NCBI RefSeq assembly: GCF_036898095.1
Contig: NC_090739.1
Location: 102,959,019-103,023,018, forward strand
Direction of reading: 5' to 3'
DNA: 64,000 bases
Origin: Palaemon carinicauda
Taxonomy: Eukaryota; Arthropoda; Malacostraca; Decapoda; Palaemonidae
Shown here: in pieces, positions 1 through 9,571 of the stretch
Numbering within the stretch: position 1 is the first letter of the stretch
How the letters are laid out: each line of letters starts with the position of its first letter
Program-made: the position numbers and the translations under genes
The notes under the pieces: generated by a model
What the model saw: the letters and a program-made list of their open reading frames with translations, nothing else
Told to the model about the DNA's origin: nothing
Databases searched by the model: none

Positions 1-254
1 AAATATATTTGTTGCATCAGAAATAGTGTAGTTTCAACGAATTTAACGTTTATTTTGACCGCAAACCATCCGATTTAGAGATTTACTATGTAATTGGAGT
101 TAAAACAACAAGTTGTTCCAGAATGCAGAAAGACCCTACTTCATCCCAACAATTATGGGGGACACCAGGTGGGAACCGGGGTTTTGGGTGGGGGTGGGGG
201 GCGTCAAAGGATATTTGCAATAAATGAATACTTATCCTTCCACCATCCCTCCCC

Positions 255-541
255 CTATACCCCTATCTAGTCCTACCCTGGGGGGCTCCGCCCCCCCCTG
301 CGACCCCCCCTTAAGGCCACAGTGATTTTCAGGGCACTACTGAACCTAAGAAAACCCACCTGTATCCCTACCTAGGCCTACCAGGGGGGCTCCGCCCCCC
401 CTGCGACCCCCCCTTAAGGCCACAGTGATTTTCGGGATACTACCAAACCTAATACAACCACCTAACCTAGGGCCCTGTACCCCTACCTAGGCCTAGCCCC
501 TGCGACCCCCCCCCCCCCCTTACAGCCACTACCTAACACAT
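255..541. repeat. GC-rich tandem satellite, three ~110-bp units
   Basis: Three diverged units begin near 255, 361 and 476. Each has a 'CCCCTACCTAGGCCTA'-like start, and units 1 and 2 also carry a GGGGGGCTCCGCCCCCC inverted repeat that could form a hairpin and a 'TTAAGGCCACAGTGATTTTC' tail. Unit 3 is shorter and lacks the G-rich arm. No open frame follows the units, so this reads as a small local satellite. Confidence 0.75.
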
Positions 542-645
542 CCATCAAACCAAATCCAAAGTGATGGTACTGCTGTATACATCGTTATACTATCACCATT
601 ATAATATACTCTATTAATTAATGAAGCTTACCTTAAACTGTTGGT

Positions 646-861
646 TCATAAAGATGTGCTGCTGCTTTGAGGAAAACGTGAAGCCGTTGGTAAGGTTCCT
701 TGGCATGCAGGACAATTTTTATTTTGTAAAATTAAATTGTCTCTCTGGCACAAATGCACTTGTTTTTCAACAAATTCATTGTAAGTTAGGAAACTGTCAG
801 GACAAGAAGATGGAATTTCAACTTGTGCAACATGAGATGACGTGCTTTCTATGGTCTCCAT
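646..861 (-). pseudogene. Small Cys-rich ORF, possible transposase N-terminal fragment
   Basis: A 71-codon minus-strand ORF with an ATG at 861. Its only recognisable part is 'LCQRDNLIL' followed by a CPAC pair. The same spacing (QRxNLIL, then a K and a CxxC) recurs on the plus strand at 2916-3150, so the two look like relics of one repeat family. A short aromatic stretch followed by a CxxC resembles the head of some DDE transposases (ISXO2/Merlin type), but no catalytic domain follows. A GTAAG donor-like site lies just past the stop, so a spliced exon is also possible. The tandem CCAAT/CRE repeat at 921-1005 lies directly upstream in this orientation. Confidence 0.2.
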
Positions 862-920
862 GTCTAAGAACGAAATGAAATGCCTGGGAAGAAAATGTAT
901 TGTTGCGCAGTTGTATTGTC

Positions 921-1005
921 GCGCTGTGATTGGCCAAACATGTATGACGTCATAGTGGACAGGCGCTGTGATTGGCCAAACGTGTAAGACTTCATAGTGG
1001 ACTAG
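921..1005. repeat. 42-bp tandem duplication with CCAAT and CRE-like motifs
   Basis: Two copies (921-962 and 963-1005) of a segment starting GCGCTGTGATTGGCCAAAC. Each holds ATTGG (an inverted CCAAT box). The first holds a perfect TGACGTCA (CRE); in the second this is degraded to GACTTCA. It could be a duplicated proximal promoter for the minus-strand ORF ending at 861, but nothing in the sequence proves activity. Confidence 0.6.
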
Positions 1006-1509
1006 TTTGTCAGCCGATTATAGTGGTTACAGGGCTCATTTAAGCAAATACAAGACACAGTACACAATAACAACAGACTTAGAAAAAATCTGGGAGGAAG
1101 ACCTGAGTAGCGTGAGTTTGATCGTCGATATATAAAGAACTAGGCATTTGCGACAGATAATATTTTACAGAAATACTACAAAAGACTAGCTTTACTCAGG
1201 AAATATATTATTATAATAGATTTCCCATAATGGATGAAACTGTAATAATACCCAAATTTGAAATGAAAAAATGTGTAGTGTGTAATTTTGGTAGGCCTTC
1301 TCCCTTTTGAGCCGGGAGTCATCATAGGCCAAGACATTTTAGCAACAACATAACTTTGTACGTCCAAATGCCATTTTAATAGGGTATAGAGCCGATAAAC
1401 AATTTAGAGGACAGTGGTTCAGAGGATGCTCCAATAATTGTTTTTCAGTTGTAACTAATCTGGGAATACATATTTTTTTATTTCGAATTATAAAATTAAA
1501 GTATGACTG

Positions 1510-1583
1510 ATAGGATGCTGAAATAGGGTTGTATGTATGATAGCGGATAGGATACTGAAATAGGGTTGTATGTATGATAGCGG
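1510..1583. repeat. 37-bp tandem duplication
   Basis: Two adjacent near-identical copies of ATAGGATGCTGAAATAGGG plus the GTTGTATGTATGATAGCGG tail, differing by one base. No coding or structural role is visible. Confidence 0.8.
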
Positions 1584-1810
1584 CCACATGTATGTATTAT
1601 TATGGCTGGGTTAGAATACAGCAGTGTAAGGGGATCGGAGGAGGCTGTTAGCCACCCCCCACCCCCTGATAGGTAAGGACACGGGTTGTAGGTAAGTTTA
1701 GGGGGAAAGGTTAAGTTTGTTGATGTCCATTTTTAATACACGCCAGAGTAACTGGCTTCTGATATACAAAGGTTCCCATTGTCTACTTTCTGAAAGGTGC
1801 TTTAGATTAT

Positions 1811-2141
1811 CAGGATTTTAATCATTACAGACAGTCAGCATTCAGAAAATTATATTTACGTAGACAGCTTTGTTTTATTGTGAATGATATGTCGGAAATA
1901 TTTATTACAACAAATGTGTTTTCTTGATATTACTCGATCTTGGTGGTGTAGCTGGTATTGATACAGTTGTGCATGAACTGATTCTAAATGATTTACAGCC
2001 CATTGGTATTGAAGATCAAATGATTAAGTATCTAAAAGACTAATTGGTTGACAGAAACTATTGTGTACTGATTGAAAACTAATTCATTACATGAGCCATT
2101 AAACAGATGAGTAGGGCCTACCCCCGGGGAGTCCTGTATTA
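1811..2141 (+). pseudogene. Decayed non-LTR retrotransposon reverse transcriptase fragment
   Basis: Translation across frames gives a recognisable reverse-transcriptase core. An 'SAFRK...FIVNDMSE' stretch (from 1811) is followed by 'LDLGG..GIDTVVHELILNDL' (from 1933), the catalytic box A region in which the usual 'LDL..AFDT' is altered. Next come 'IGIEDQMIKYLKD', a stop, 'LVDRNYCVLIEN', another stop, and then GLPPGSPV at 2115-2138, which matches the G(V/L)PQGSxL motif. This order is typical of CR1/Jockey-type LINE polymerases. Two in-frame stops and at least two frame changes make it a dead 5'-truncated relic. The FxDD box and 3' end were not found. Confidence 0.65.
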
Positions 2142-2915
2142 TAATAATAAAACACGGGACCAACTTTACTGATAAAAAAAATTGGTGTTTATACAGAAAG
2201 ACTTCCGTTTTTTTTTTCGAAATTGACCTTAATTCCCATCGCAAATAAATAGTTGAGATATACACTATATATACTACATGAATGTGGGACCCCCAGTGGG
2301 AACCAGGGGTTTCGTGTGGGGAAAATTTACTGATGTATCGATAAATAATGATAAAACTCACTTTTTCTTCTGTTTACAATATCCTTTGAGATGCACACTA
2401 AATTCACGAAAAATTGCACTAAATATGGGGATTCTCCGTCAAGCTTCCGAAGCATGCCAAACTTGATGTAAAGAAATATAATCACCTACTGTATATTGAA
2501 AGAACATGTGTTAAGCTATAGGAAAACTATAGTTTTTATGAGAGATTGAACGAAGTGAAATTAAATGAGGTTGATATGATTTTACCTTGATTTTTTTTTC
2601 CTAAGTCGGGAGAGACTATTCCTCCACGATGATGTTTACTTTTAATGAGCCCTTTATCTCATTTTTTTACGCAAACAAGCAGTTCCAATTGCAGTTTATT
2701 GGGTGAGAGCTTTGACATTATTATTACTTGATGGTTTTGTAACCAATTATGAATGACTTTAGTCGAAAACCATGTTTTACTAGCATTTCTGTGGTGTAAT
2801 AAAGTTACCTTAAGGTCCACTAGTATCTTTATTTATGGTAGCTATGGCAAAGGCAGTGGCTGGCCCTTCTGGCGTTAATTTTGACAAAATCCCAATTCCT
2901 ACGGGGAGTGTGTAG

Positions 2916-3150
2916 TGCAATGTTGGTTATGAAGAATTTTATAATTATTTTTCTAGTGGTGGTATTGAACTAGTGGTTGAATATGCTCAAAGACATAATT
3001 TAATTCTTAAGGAAAAGTGTTGCGAGTGCTGTGAAGCTATTTGTAGGATCAACTACAACAGGAATGCCTTAGTGACGAAAAGACAAGAGGAAAGTACAAT
3101 CTATTTCGAAACTTGTTATTATAGAAATACACGGGACAAACTTTACTAAT
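2916..3150 (+). pseudogene. Cys-rich coding relic, possible transposase head
   Basis: An open frame without an ATG, bounded by stops, reading 'GYEEFYNYFSSGGIELVVEY', then 'AQRHNLILKEK', CCECC, and a later Cys. It matches the pattern of the minus-strand ORF at 646-861 (QRxNLIL, K, CxxC), which argues that both are fragments of the same gene family. The aromatic/hydrophobic start plus a CxxC pair fits a zinc-binding transposase head, but no catalytic residues are present. Family assignment is uncertain. Confidence 0.25.
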
Positions 3151-3270
3151 ACAATGCTTCAGAAAAGATTGCCAAGACAAAGAAAAGAGATGTAGGTGTC
3201 AATCATAAGGTAAGGAATTATTTGTGATTAATTTATCATAATGTGAGGATTTATTTGTGATTTACCTTAA

Positions 3271-3522
3271 GTTTGTGATCTGGGAAGGTGTGTCCGCTAG
3301 GGCTTGTGACCCGTTAACTACTTGGTTAGGTCAGTTTGTTAGGTTCTGTACCCTTTTACAAATATCTGTTGTTAAATAATCATGATACATTTTGTGACCT
3401 GGAAAGGGTGCTCCCAGGGCTTCCCCCCCGGCTAGGTTTTGTGACTTTGGAACTACTAGGTTAGGATAGGTTGGTTTGTTAGGTTCTGTACCCCTGTACT
3501 AATCTCACTAGCGTTAAATAAC
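3271..3522. repeat. Dispersed repeat, two units of ~120 bp
   Basis: Units at 3271-3389 and 3390-3522 both begin TTTGTGA(C/T)CTGG, pass through TTAGGTTCTGTACCC and end in GTTAAATAA. Related segments occur at 15960-16120 and near 16330-16375, flanking element B on its far side. DIRS element A is inserted right at the end of the second unit. Confidence 0.6.
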
Positions 3523-3525
3523 CAG

Positions 3526-3700
3526 TTGTTCCGTAACCAAAATTCAAACCACGCTATTTACATTGGGTTTACCTTTTAGCGTAGCTGAAATGGCGAGCCA
3601 TTAGAATTTAACGAGGGTGTATTACCCCCGCTCTAGTTAGCAGGGGGGTAGGGGAGTGGTAGCTAGCTACCCCTCCCCCCTCACACACCGGTGAATTGCT
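3526..3700 (+). repeat. Element A left ITR
   Basis: The outer tip (TTGTTCCGTAACC to ACGCTATTTA) matches only the first half of the ICR. The inner part (AGCTGAAATGGCGAGCCATTA onward) is inverted in the right ITR. It contains a GGGGTAGCTAGCTACCCC-type palindrome at ~3655-3675. Confidence 0.85.
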
Positions 3701-3713
3701 TCACTTTCACTTT

Positions 3714-4780
3714 TGGCTCGGACATGGACAGACGTCTCTGTCTTTGTCCTCGCTTGGCAGCCATTGTTTGTTTTGTCTTTACTTAATCACTTACTTTTCT
3801 TTTACTCAATATATATGTAAACATTTTTTCATGTTTATGTATATATTTGAGTGTAGAAATCAGTAAGTTTCCTTTTCGGAGTTTGTGCTTGTGTGTGTAG
3901 TGTACGATATCTCCGTGGAGCCCTCGGCAGTTAGGCCACCATGGTGTAATTTCATCGGTTGCGATCGAGTTTGACTTCGGTCTTTCTCTCTCTCTTTCTT
4001 GAGGTCGTTCAACCTTTTACTACGTTACTTTACTGCGCCTTTGTAGCTTCCTTCCCGTGTGGGGGGGTTGCTACGCCGTACGTTTTGTCTCAATTAGTTT
4101 ATGAATCTAATTGTATTTGTTGATTTTTCAGCTTTGTAGAACGATTCCTTTTGGGGTTTTCGTTCTTTCTTTAGTGTTCATTCATTTTTTAATTACATAA
4201 TTACATAGTTACATAATTATAATTGTTATAATTCTGTGTTGGTTACAGCTCTCCTTCCGTGAGTGTAAGTGGTTGTGGGGGCTCGTGCCTATTGTGTAAT
4301 TCTTGTGTTCCTTTCCCTCGGGATTCCTCTTCGGAGCCTTCCCGGGGGAATGAATGTTAACTAATGATTTTTGTTTTATTTTTCACAGTTACCGATCTAG
4401 TTCGTTTCTGTAATGTGACAACGGAGTGAGCTGTCTTGTTGAGGCCTGGGGATTCTGCTGTTGCTGCCTCCCCTATAGATCTTCGTCAGGGGCGTGTCTC
4501 CTTCTCCTGGAAGTACTCCCGTGACGATTGACTGCTCTCCAGTTCATTTTAGAACACTCAGGAGGCTCGCCTCCTTGGGTGGGTAACTTTTCTTCCGAGG
4601 GAAGTTTTTCCTGTCCAGGCTTGAGTTTTTTCCCCTTTTGGGGGGTTCTTCTCTTAACTTTTTTTCGTGCAACTATGCTCTTGGTGCTGAGCGGTCGCAC
4701 CTGCAGTTATGCTCAAGGGGCTGGGCAACTGCAGGAGCCCCTCTTCGGAGGATTGCTCCTTTTAGGTCACTGGCTGACCT
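3714..4780 (+). other. Element A long 5' leader, noncoding
   Basis: About 1.07 kb shared with element H (21090-22150), with many stops in all frames. It has several polypyrimidine-CAG tracts that look like 3' splice sites (around 4125-4131, 4243-4249 and 4378-4389), an AATTACATAATTACATAGTT short repeat near 4190-4220, and a CT-rich run near 3980-4000. Elements B, D, E and F have a much shorter leader. An intron-bearing leader is plausible but unproven. Confidence 0.5.
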
Positions 4781-7190
4781 GTCTCTTCTACGAAGTGTTT
4801 CTCTTTCGTTCGCGAGAGAGTACACTCATAGAGACTCCTCTTTGGAGGACTCTTCTGCTGTTGTTGCTGTTGGCCGCCTTCACCGTAAGGCTCACCGTCC
4901 GCTACGTCGTAAGGGCCTCCCATCTCCATGTAAGGGTGCTAATAGGCGCCTTCTTGAATCTCCGTATGCAGTCTGACCTCGTCTTCCGACGGGCAACGGT
5001 CTTCCGATGGACATCAGTCTCCCGACGGACAGACAACGGTCTTCAGACGGACATCAGTCTCCCGACGGACAACAATCCCTTCGGGGCAAAGGGTTGCCTC
5101 CCACGGGGGTTCTTCCCTTGCGTGTCAGGGTTCCCCTGTGCGCCCTTCTGCAGTGTTCTCTCCTGCTCAGTGTTAGCGCACAGGCGCTCTCCTGCTCATC
5201 AGCGCTTTCCTGATCGCTAGCGCTCTCCTGTTCGCCAGCGCTCTACTGATGATCATCTCTGCTGTTCCTGTTGGTTCCTGTTACGCGCCCTGTGCGCCCA
5301 CGTTCGCCCTCACGATCTGGAACTTCGGTTCAGGTCTTGGACAAGGACTCGTCTTCTACGCACAGGCTTCCACGTGTTGCCTTCTGTTCGCCAGCGATCA
5401 CCAGCTCGCCAGCGACCACAGAAGCGTCAACGTTCGCCTGCTCGTCAGCAATCTCCTACGCGTCAACGATCGCCATCGATCTGCATGCGTGTTAGTTCCC
5501 CTGGACACCATCAGTAGTGATCTAGCGCTCGCCTGCTGTGGACCACGATCTCTGGTAGCTGAGTCTTGCCGTAGATCTTCCTCCTGCTCGCCAGCGCTCG
5601 CCTTTACTTCTATCCTTCTGTGCGCCAGCTTTCTTCAATCGCCAGCGCACATCGCGCACCCTTTTCTGCCACGCACCTATGGGCGCCAACGGTTTTTTCT
5701 GACAGTCTAGGATCGCCTGATTAACAGCTTGCTTCAGTGCTCGCCTTCCTGATGCACCTGCGCGCCTTCAGTTAGCGCGATGCGCGCTAACCATTACTAG
5801 TCTCTTACGCGTTAGCGATCGCCTACGCGCTCGCGCGATTCTTCGCCTGCGCACTAGCGTTTTGTTAACGCACCACCGCTCGCCAACGCGCCGTCGCTTA
5901 CCGACGCGCCATCGCTTGCCAACGCACCGTCACTCGCCTACAGGCCATCGCTCGCAAGAACGCGCCATCGCCCGCCTACGCGCCATCGGTCTCCCGACCG
6001 CCTGCGCATCCACACGCCCACGTTCCCGCACGCCCACGTTCCCGCGCACATGCGCTCCAATGTTCGCCCGCGCGCGAACCAACGGTGTTCCGTCGCGCGG
6101 ACCGACGGTGTTCCGTCGCGCCGACCGACGGTGTTCCGTCGCGCGGACCGACGGTGTTCCGTCGCGCGGACCGACGGTGTTCCGTCGCGCGGACCGACGG
6201 TGTTCCGTCGCGCCGACCGACGGTGTTCCGTCGCGCCGACCGATGTTGTTCCGTCGCGCCGACCGACGGTGTTCCGTCGCGCGAACGTCTGCTTAATTCC
6301 TGCAGTATCCATTGCTCGCCTACGGGTCATCACTCGCCGACCACCAGCTCTCGCCCTTCCTATTACACTCGCCCTCCTTCTGCGCTCCTTCGCGCACTTT
6401 CGTTTGCGTTCCTGCGTGCCCGCGCATGGGCGCTTCCACGCTCGGCCACGCGCAAACCATTGATTTACCATCGCGCGAGCGCCAGGGCGATTGCGACCGC
6501 AATTCCCGTTGGGGTTTCGCAACATGGCCAGCCTGGTGAGTCTTCTGGAGCGCATTTCCAGAATACGGCCTCACCCCGTAAACGCCGAGCATGGTACTTG
6601 CAAGAGCAGGAAGAATCTTCAGGGAGGTCTGAGCAACATTCTTCTTTCCAGAACCTGGGTTAGCCCTTCCCCGCCATTCCCTGGAAGGGTTTTGCCAGGG
6701 AGCTTTCCGTTCGAGATTTCTCTATCGGCCAAGGGGTGACTGGTTTACCCCTTCCTCTTCTCCATCTCGTGAAAGGGGCTTGCCAGGTCCTTTCCCTCCT
6801 CGGTTGCGACCCGAGGTTTTGTACAAGGAAGCTCCAGGAAGATCATAGGTACTTTCCTCCTCTCGGGCTCAAGCACCTTGGCTTTTCATCGCCAAGTTTC
6901 GAACTTGCGGGCAAGCTAGATGTTGGACCATCTGGACGCAATGACTGAGGGCTTCCTCTCGGGTGTCTCATCCGTGGATGTGGACAATCTCAGACACCCT
7001 TCCATCCTTGGGAAGAGCTTGTTTGTGCCCAAGGACAGAGACATAGGCAGCGGTTGTGCGGAGGAAGTCGACTTCCGTTTTCACTCCTCCAAGGCGCTTT
7101 CTTCCAGACCCTGCAGGGCTCCAGCGCCTCTTTCTTTCGGCCTCGTTGGCCTAAGTTATTGGACCGGCTACGACAACTAAGACAAGGTGT
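4781..7190 (+). pseudogene. gag: Element A gag-like region (decayed)
   Basis: Two ends are recognisable. Around 4820-4975 the translation 'GRLHRKAHRPLRRKG' matches the gag of element D ('GRLRRKAHRPLRHKG'). Around 6930-7040 'VDNLRHPSILGKSLF.PKD' matches the conserved gag C-terminal domain ('VSRLRHSSLMGESLFEPKD') seen best in element E. Between them is an Arg/Ser/Pro-rich, CpG-rich low-complexity region with a 23-bp array. Frames shift repeatedly, so the product is not intact. By analogy with other retroelements, Gag would be the RNA-binding structural protein. Confidence 0.6.
6077..6284 (+). repeat. 23-bp minisatellite, 9 units
   Basis: Nine copies of ACCGACGGTGTTCCGTCGCG plus three bases (CGG or CCG). 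Because 23 is not a multiple of three, each forward frame reads the same 23-residue cycle (segments such as RRADRRCSVA, PTDGVPSRG and PTVF) in rotation, so all three forward frames stay open. Elements H1 and H2 have a few diverged copies at the matching place (around 24150-24240 and 31120-31205), so the array expanded in A. Confidence 0.9.
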
Positions 7191-7254
7191 CCAATAGCAG
7201 TCCTCTCCTGTCAGGAACAGGTAGCACGGGAGGCTCTCCCGGGGGGGCATAATC

Positions 7255-7413
7255 CTGGCCTTCAAGAAGAACTTTTCGGAGACGCATGTCCTGCAAGCTG
7301 GGGTCTGGAAGCGTCAGACCACCTTCACGGCCCACTACCTGCAAGACGTGACACACAGGAGGCTCGATACGTTGTCTATCGGCCCTGTGGTGGCTGCACA
7401 ACAGCTGGTTTAA
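7255..7413 (+). pseudogene. Element A tyrosine recombinase C-terminal remnant
   Basis: The reading frame 'LAFKKNFSETHVLQAGVWKR' continues into QTTFTAHYLQDV and ends in VVAAQQLV plus TAA. It keeps the W of the H/W box (GVWKR) and the nucleophile Tyr (AHYL) of the DIRS recombinase, but the Arg-I, Lys and HxxR regions are deleted. It cannot encode an enzyme. Confidence 0.85.
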
Positions 7414-7893
7414 CCTCTGGCTCCTTATTGGACAATTAGCAGAAGGTTGAGGGCATTGTTACCCGGTTTTAGTCTGTGTGAATGAAAAGATCTGTCTTGC
7501 CCTTTTCTTTTCTTCATCCTCTCCTCCCTTGGAGAAAAACAGCATCCTGGGTCCTTTGCACAGCTGACCTCGAACCTCTGCAGGTAAACCATGCTCCCTT
7601 GTGTTCCTAGTATTAAGTTGTAATACTGTCATGTCCCCATACCCTGACGAGGTGGTATTGGGAGAGTCCTAGCCTAGATTTCCATCTGAAGAACTCCAGG
7701 TCAACTTCCTAGGACGAGTCACTGCTCACCTTCACACACAGCTTACGTAGGCCGCAGCAGTCTCAGAACTGCCTGCGAGGAGCAGGGGCCCCCTCAACCC
7801 ATGAGTTCATTCAAACTCGGGTTCGGGGTCCCCGGGCAAGCCAAAGCCAGTATGGTAGGGTACTTACCACCTTTCCTAAGGGTCAAGTCACCC
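7414..7893 (+). other. Element A conserved 3' noncoding block
   Basis: About 480 bp between the YR stop and the ICR, shared by all eight DIRS copies here. It includes 'GGCATTGTTACCCGGTTTTA', a CCCCATACC/GGTATTGGG hairpin at ~7635-7663, and a GTCCTAG/CTAGGAC inverted pair. No open frame is conserved. Confidence 0.75.
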
Positions 7894-7990
7894 CATGTAA
7901 ATAGCGTGGTTTGTATTTCAGTTACGGAACAAATGACAAATTCGTAGATAATTTGTATTTTTCCAAACTATACAAACCTTAGCTATTTAC
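7894..7990. repeat. Element A internal complementary region (ICR)
   Basis: The first half (to GGAACAA) is the reverse complement of the left ITR tip. The second half (from ATGACAAATTCG) is the reverse complement of the right ITR tip. The join GGAACAA|ATGAC records the circle junction and is diagnostic for DIRS1-type elements. Confidence 0.9.
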
Positions 7991-8031
7991 ACATAAGTGC
8001 CCACCAGCCCTGTCCCCTAAGATAAGTCCTT

Positions 8032-8234
8032 TCACCGGGGTGTGTGAGGGGTGGGGTAGCTAGCTACCCCTCCCTACCCTACACCCCCCCCCCCCCGCTA
8101 ACTAACGGCGGTGTAGGAAACCCTCGTTAAAACTTTTATGGCTCGTCATTCAGATACGCCGAAATAATTACCCCATGTAAATAGCTAAGGTTTGTATAGT
8201 TAGGAAAAATACAAATTATCTACGAATTTGCCAT
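8032..8234 (+). repeat. Element A right ITR
   Basis: Inverted copy of the left ITR interior with its own tip (TAGCTAAGGTTTGTATAGTT to AATTTGCCAT). It contains the GGGGTAGCTAGCTACCCC palindrome and a long C-run. Confidence 0.85.
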
Positions 8235-8431
8235 GTTTGTATCCACATTCGCTTCTATCTGGAATGTGAGATAAGCTGTTAAGTTCAATTATTGAAGGGT
8301 GCAATATTAGGACATTGAAACTCTCATAATTGAAAAGATCTTTGCAAATACAGTATTTTGGATATTATATACTACTGTACTGGCGGAAACCTCTATTTAT
8401 GAAGTTACAGGTTTGAATAAGAAATACTCGA

Positions 8432-8612
8432 TTGTTCCGTAACTGAAATACAAACCACGCTATTTAATAGGAGTATTACTTTCGGCGTAGCTGAAATGAC
8501 GAGCCATTAAAATCTAACGAGGGTTTACTACCCCCACCGCTAGTTAGCGGTGGGGGGGAGCTTGCTAAAACTCCCCCCCCCCCTCACACACCTGTGCTTG
8601 AACTCACTTTGC
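8432..8612 (+). repeat. Element B left ITR
   Basis: Starts TTGTTCCGTAACTG. The interior matches the inverted right ITR at 15736-15942. The usual palindrome is eroded here (GGGGAGCTTGCTAAAACTCCCC). Confidence 0.85.
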
Positions 8613-8722
8613 TCTCGGCTCGGATGGTAGTCGGACGTGGCCGCTGTCATCCTCGCCGCTCATTGGCAGCCATTAATGCTTTTTCTTTTTGACAGTTGTG
8701 TGTGAAGTTGGCCTCTGCTATT

Positions 8723-9571
8723 ATGCGCACCTGGCCTGGATTACCCAACCGCTTGTGTGGAACATTCATGTCGGCGGTCGAGACAGACCCTCACACCCTT
8801 TGCCCTTACTTTAGAGGTCAACGGTGTGATAGCGGTAATAAGTGTAGTGAGTGCAGGGAGTGGTCTACCTCCCAGTGGGAGAGATTTTCGCGGCGACGGA
8901 AGAAGTCCAGACGGGATATTTCTCTTTCGAAGATTTCTTTGAAAGGAGAAAAACCCAAGGCTGCTTCTTCCGTTGCTCAAACCTCCTCCGAAGCTCCCAC
9001 TCAGTCGGTCTCTTTCGAGAGACCGTCGAGTGGTAGCGTAGACCGTTGTACTGTTTTCCAAGCTTGAGGTTCGAGAGATGGCGTTGCTTTCCCTAGCGAA
9101 GCAGCTCCACCTCTCCCCCCTGGGGAGGATGTATCACTAATCCATCTCTTTCAGCTTTGGTCTTCTTTGGGGCTCGAGGGTTCGCCTTCCAAGGAAGTCT
9201 TACTTGACTACATCCGATAAGGTGCCGCTGTCAAGCAATCGCCGCCTCCGGCAGAGATTGATCCTCTGTCGAATGTCGACGTTGTGGGGTCAGAGGTATC
9301 CAATGCGGTATCTCCCATTACCTCTGCCTCTTCAAACCCTACAGTAGCTGACGGCTTAGTTTTTCCTGTTCCTGTTCAACCAACGAGGGAGAAACTAAGT
9401 CCAACAGTCTCTCCAGCTAGTGTGTCTTTCCCTCGGGGGAGTTCACTTACAGAGACTCCTCTTCAGAGGACTGCAGAAGGTCAGCTTGCTGATCCAACGG
9501 CCCCCAGAGGGCGTATTGTCGCAAGGCTCGCCTTCCTCTTCGCTAGAGAGGCCTTTCTTCACCTGCGGTGA
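8723..9571 (+). pseudogene. gag: Element B gag, N-terminal part
   Basis: The ATG at 8723 opens 'MRTWPGLPNRLCGTF', the head shared by B, D, E and F. Then comes a Cys-rich motif CPYFRGQRCDSGNKCSEC, where the other copies have CPxC in place of CPYF, so one zinc ligand is lost here. A basic stretch RRRKKSRRD follows. The frame is broken by TGA at 9064-9066 and TAA at 9217-9219, and a one-base deletion near 9520 throws the tail 'APRGRI' out of frame. Upstream, a pyrimidine-rich TTTTTGACAG ends just before the coding start, resembling a splice acceptor. Confidence 0.8.

Larger units (their letters stand above)
3526..8234 (+). mobile_element. DIRS element A (old subfamily, internally deleted)
   Basis: Starts with the DIRS left tip TTGTTCCGTAACC and ends with the right tip AATTTGCCAT. 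Both ITRs and the ICR are present. It keeps a long 5' leader, a decayed gag-like region and only the last ~50 codons of the tyrosine recombinase. The whole of pol and most of YR were lost in one deletion near 7255, where the gag tail runs directly into the YR tail at a CCTGG. It is closest to element H: both share the same leader and the same diverged gag. There is no target duplication: the left flank is ATAACCAG and the right flank GTTTGTATCC. It is non-autonomous. Confidence 0.9.
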
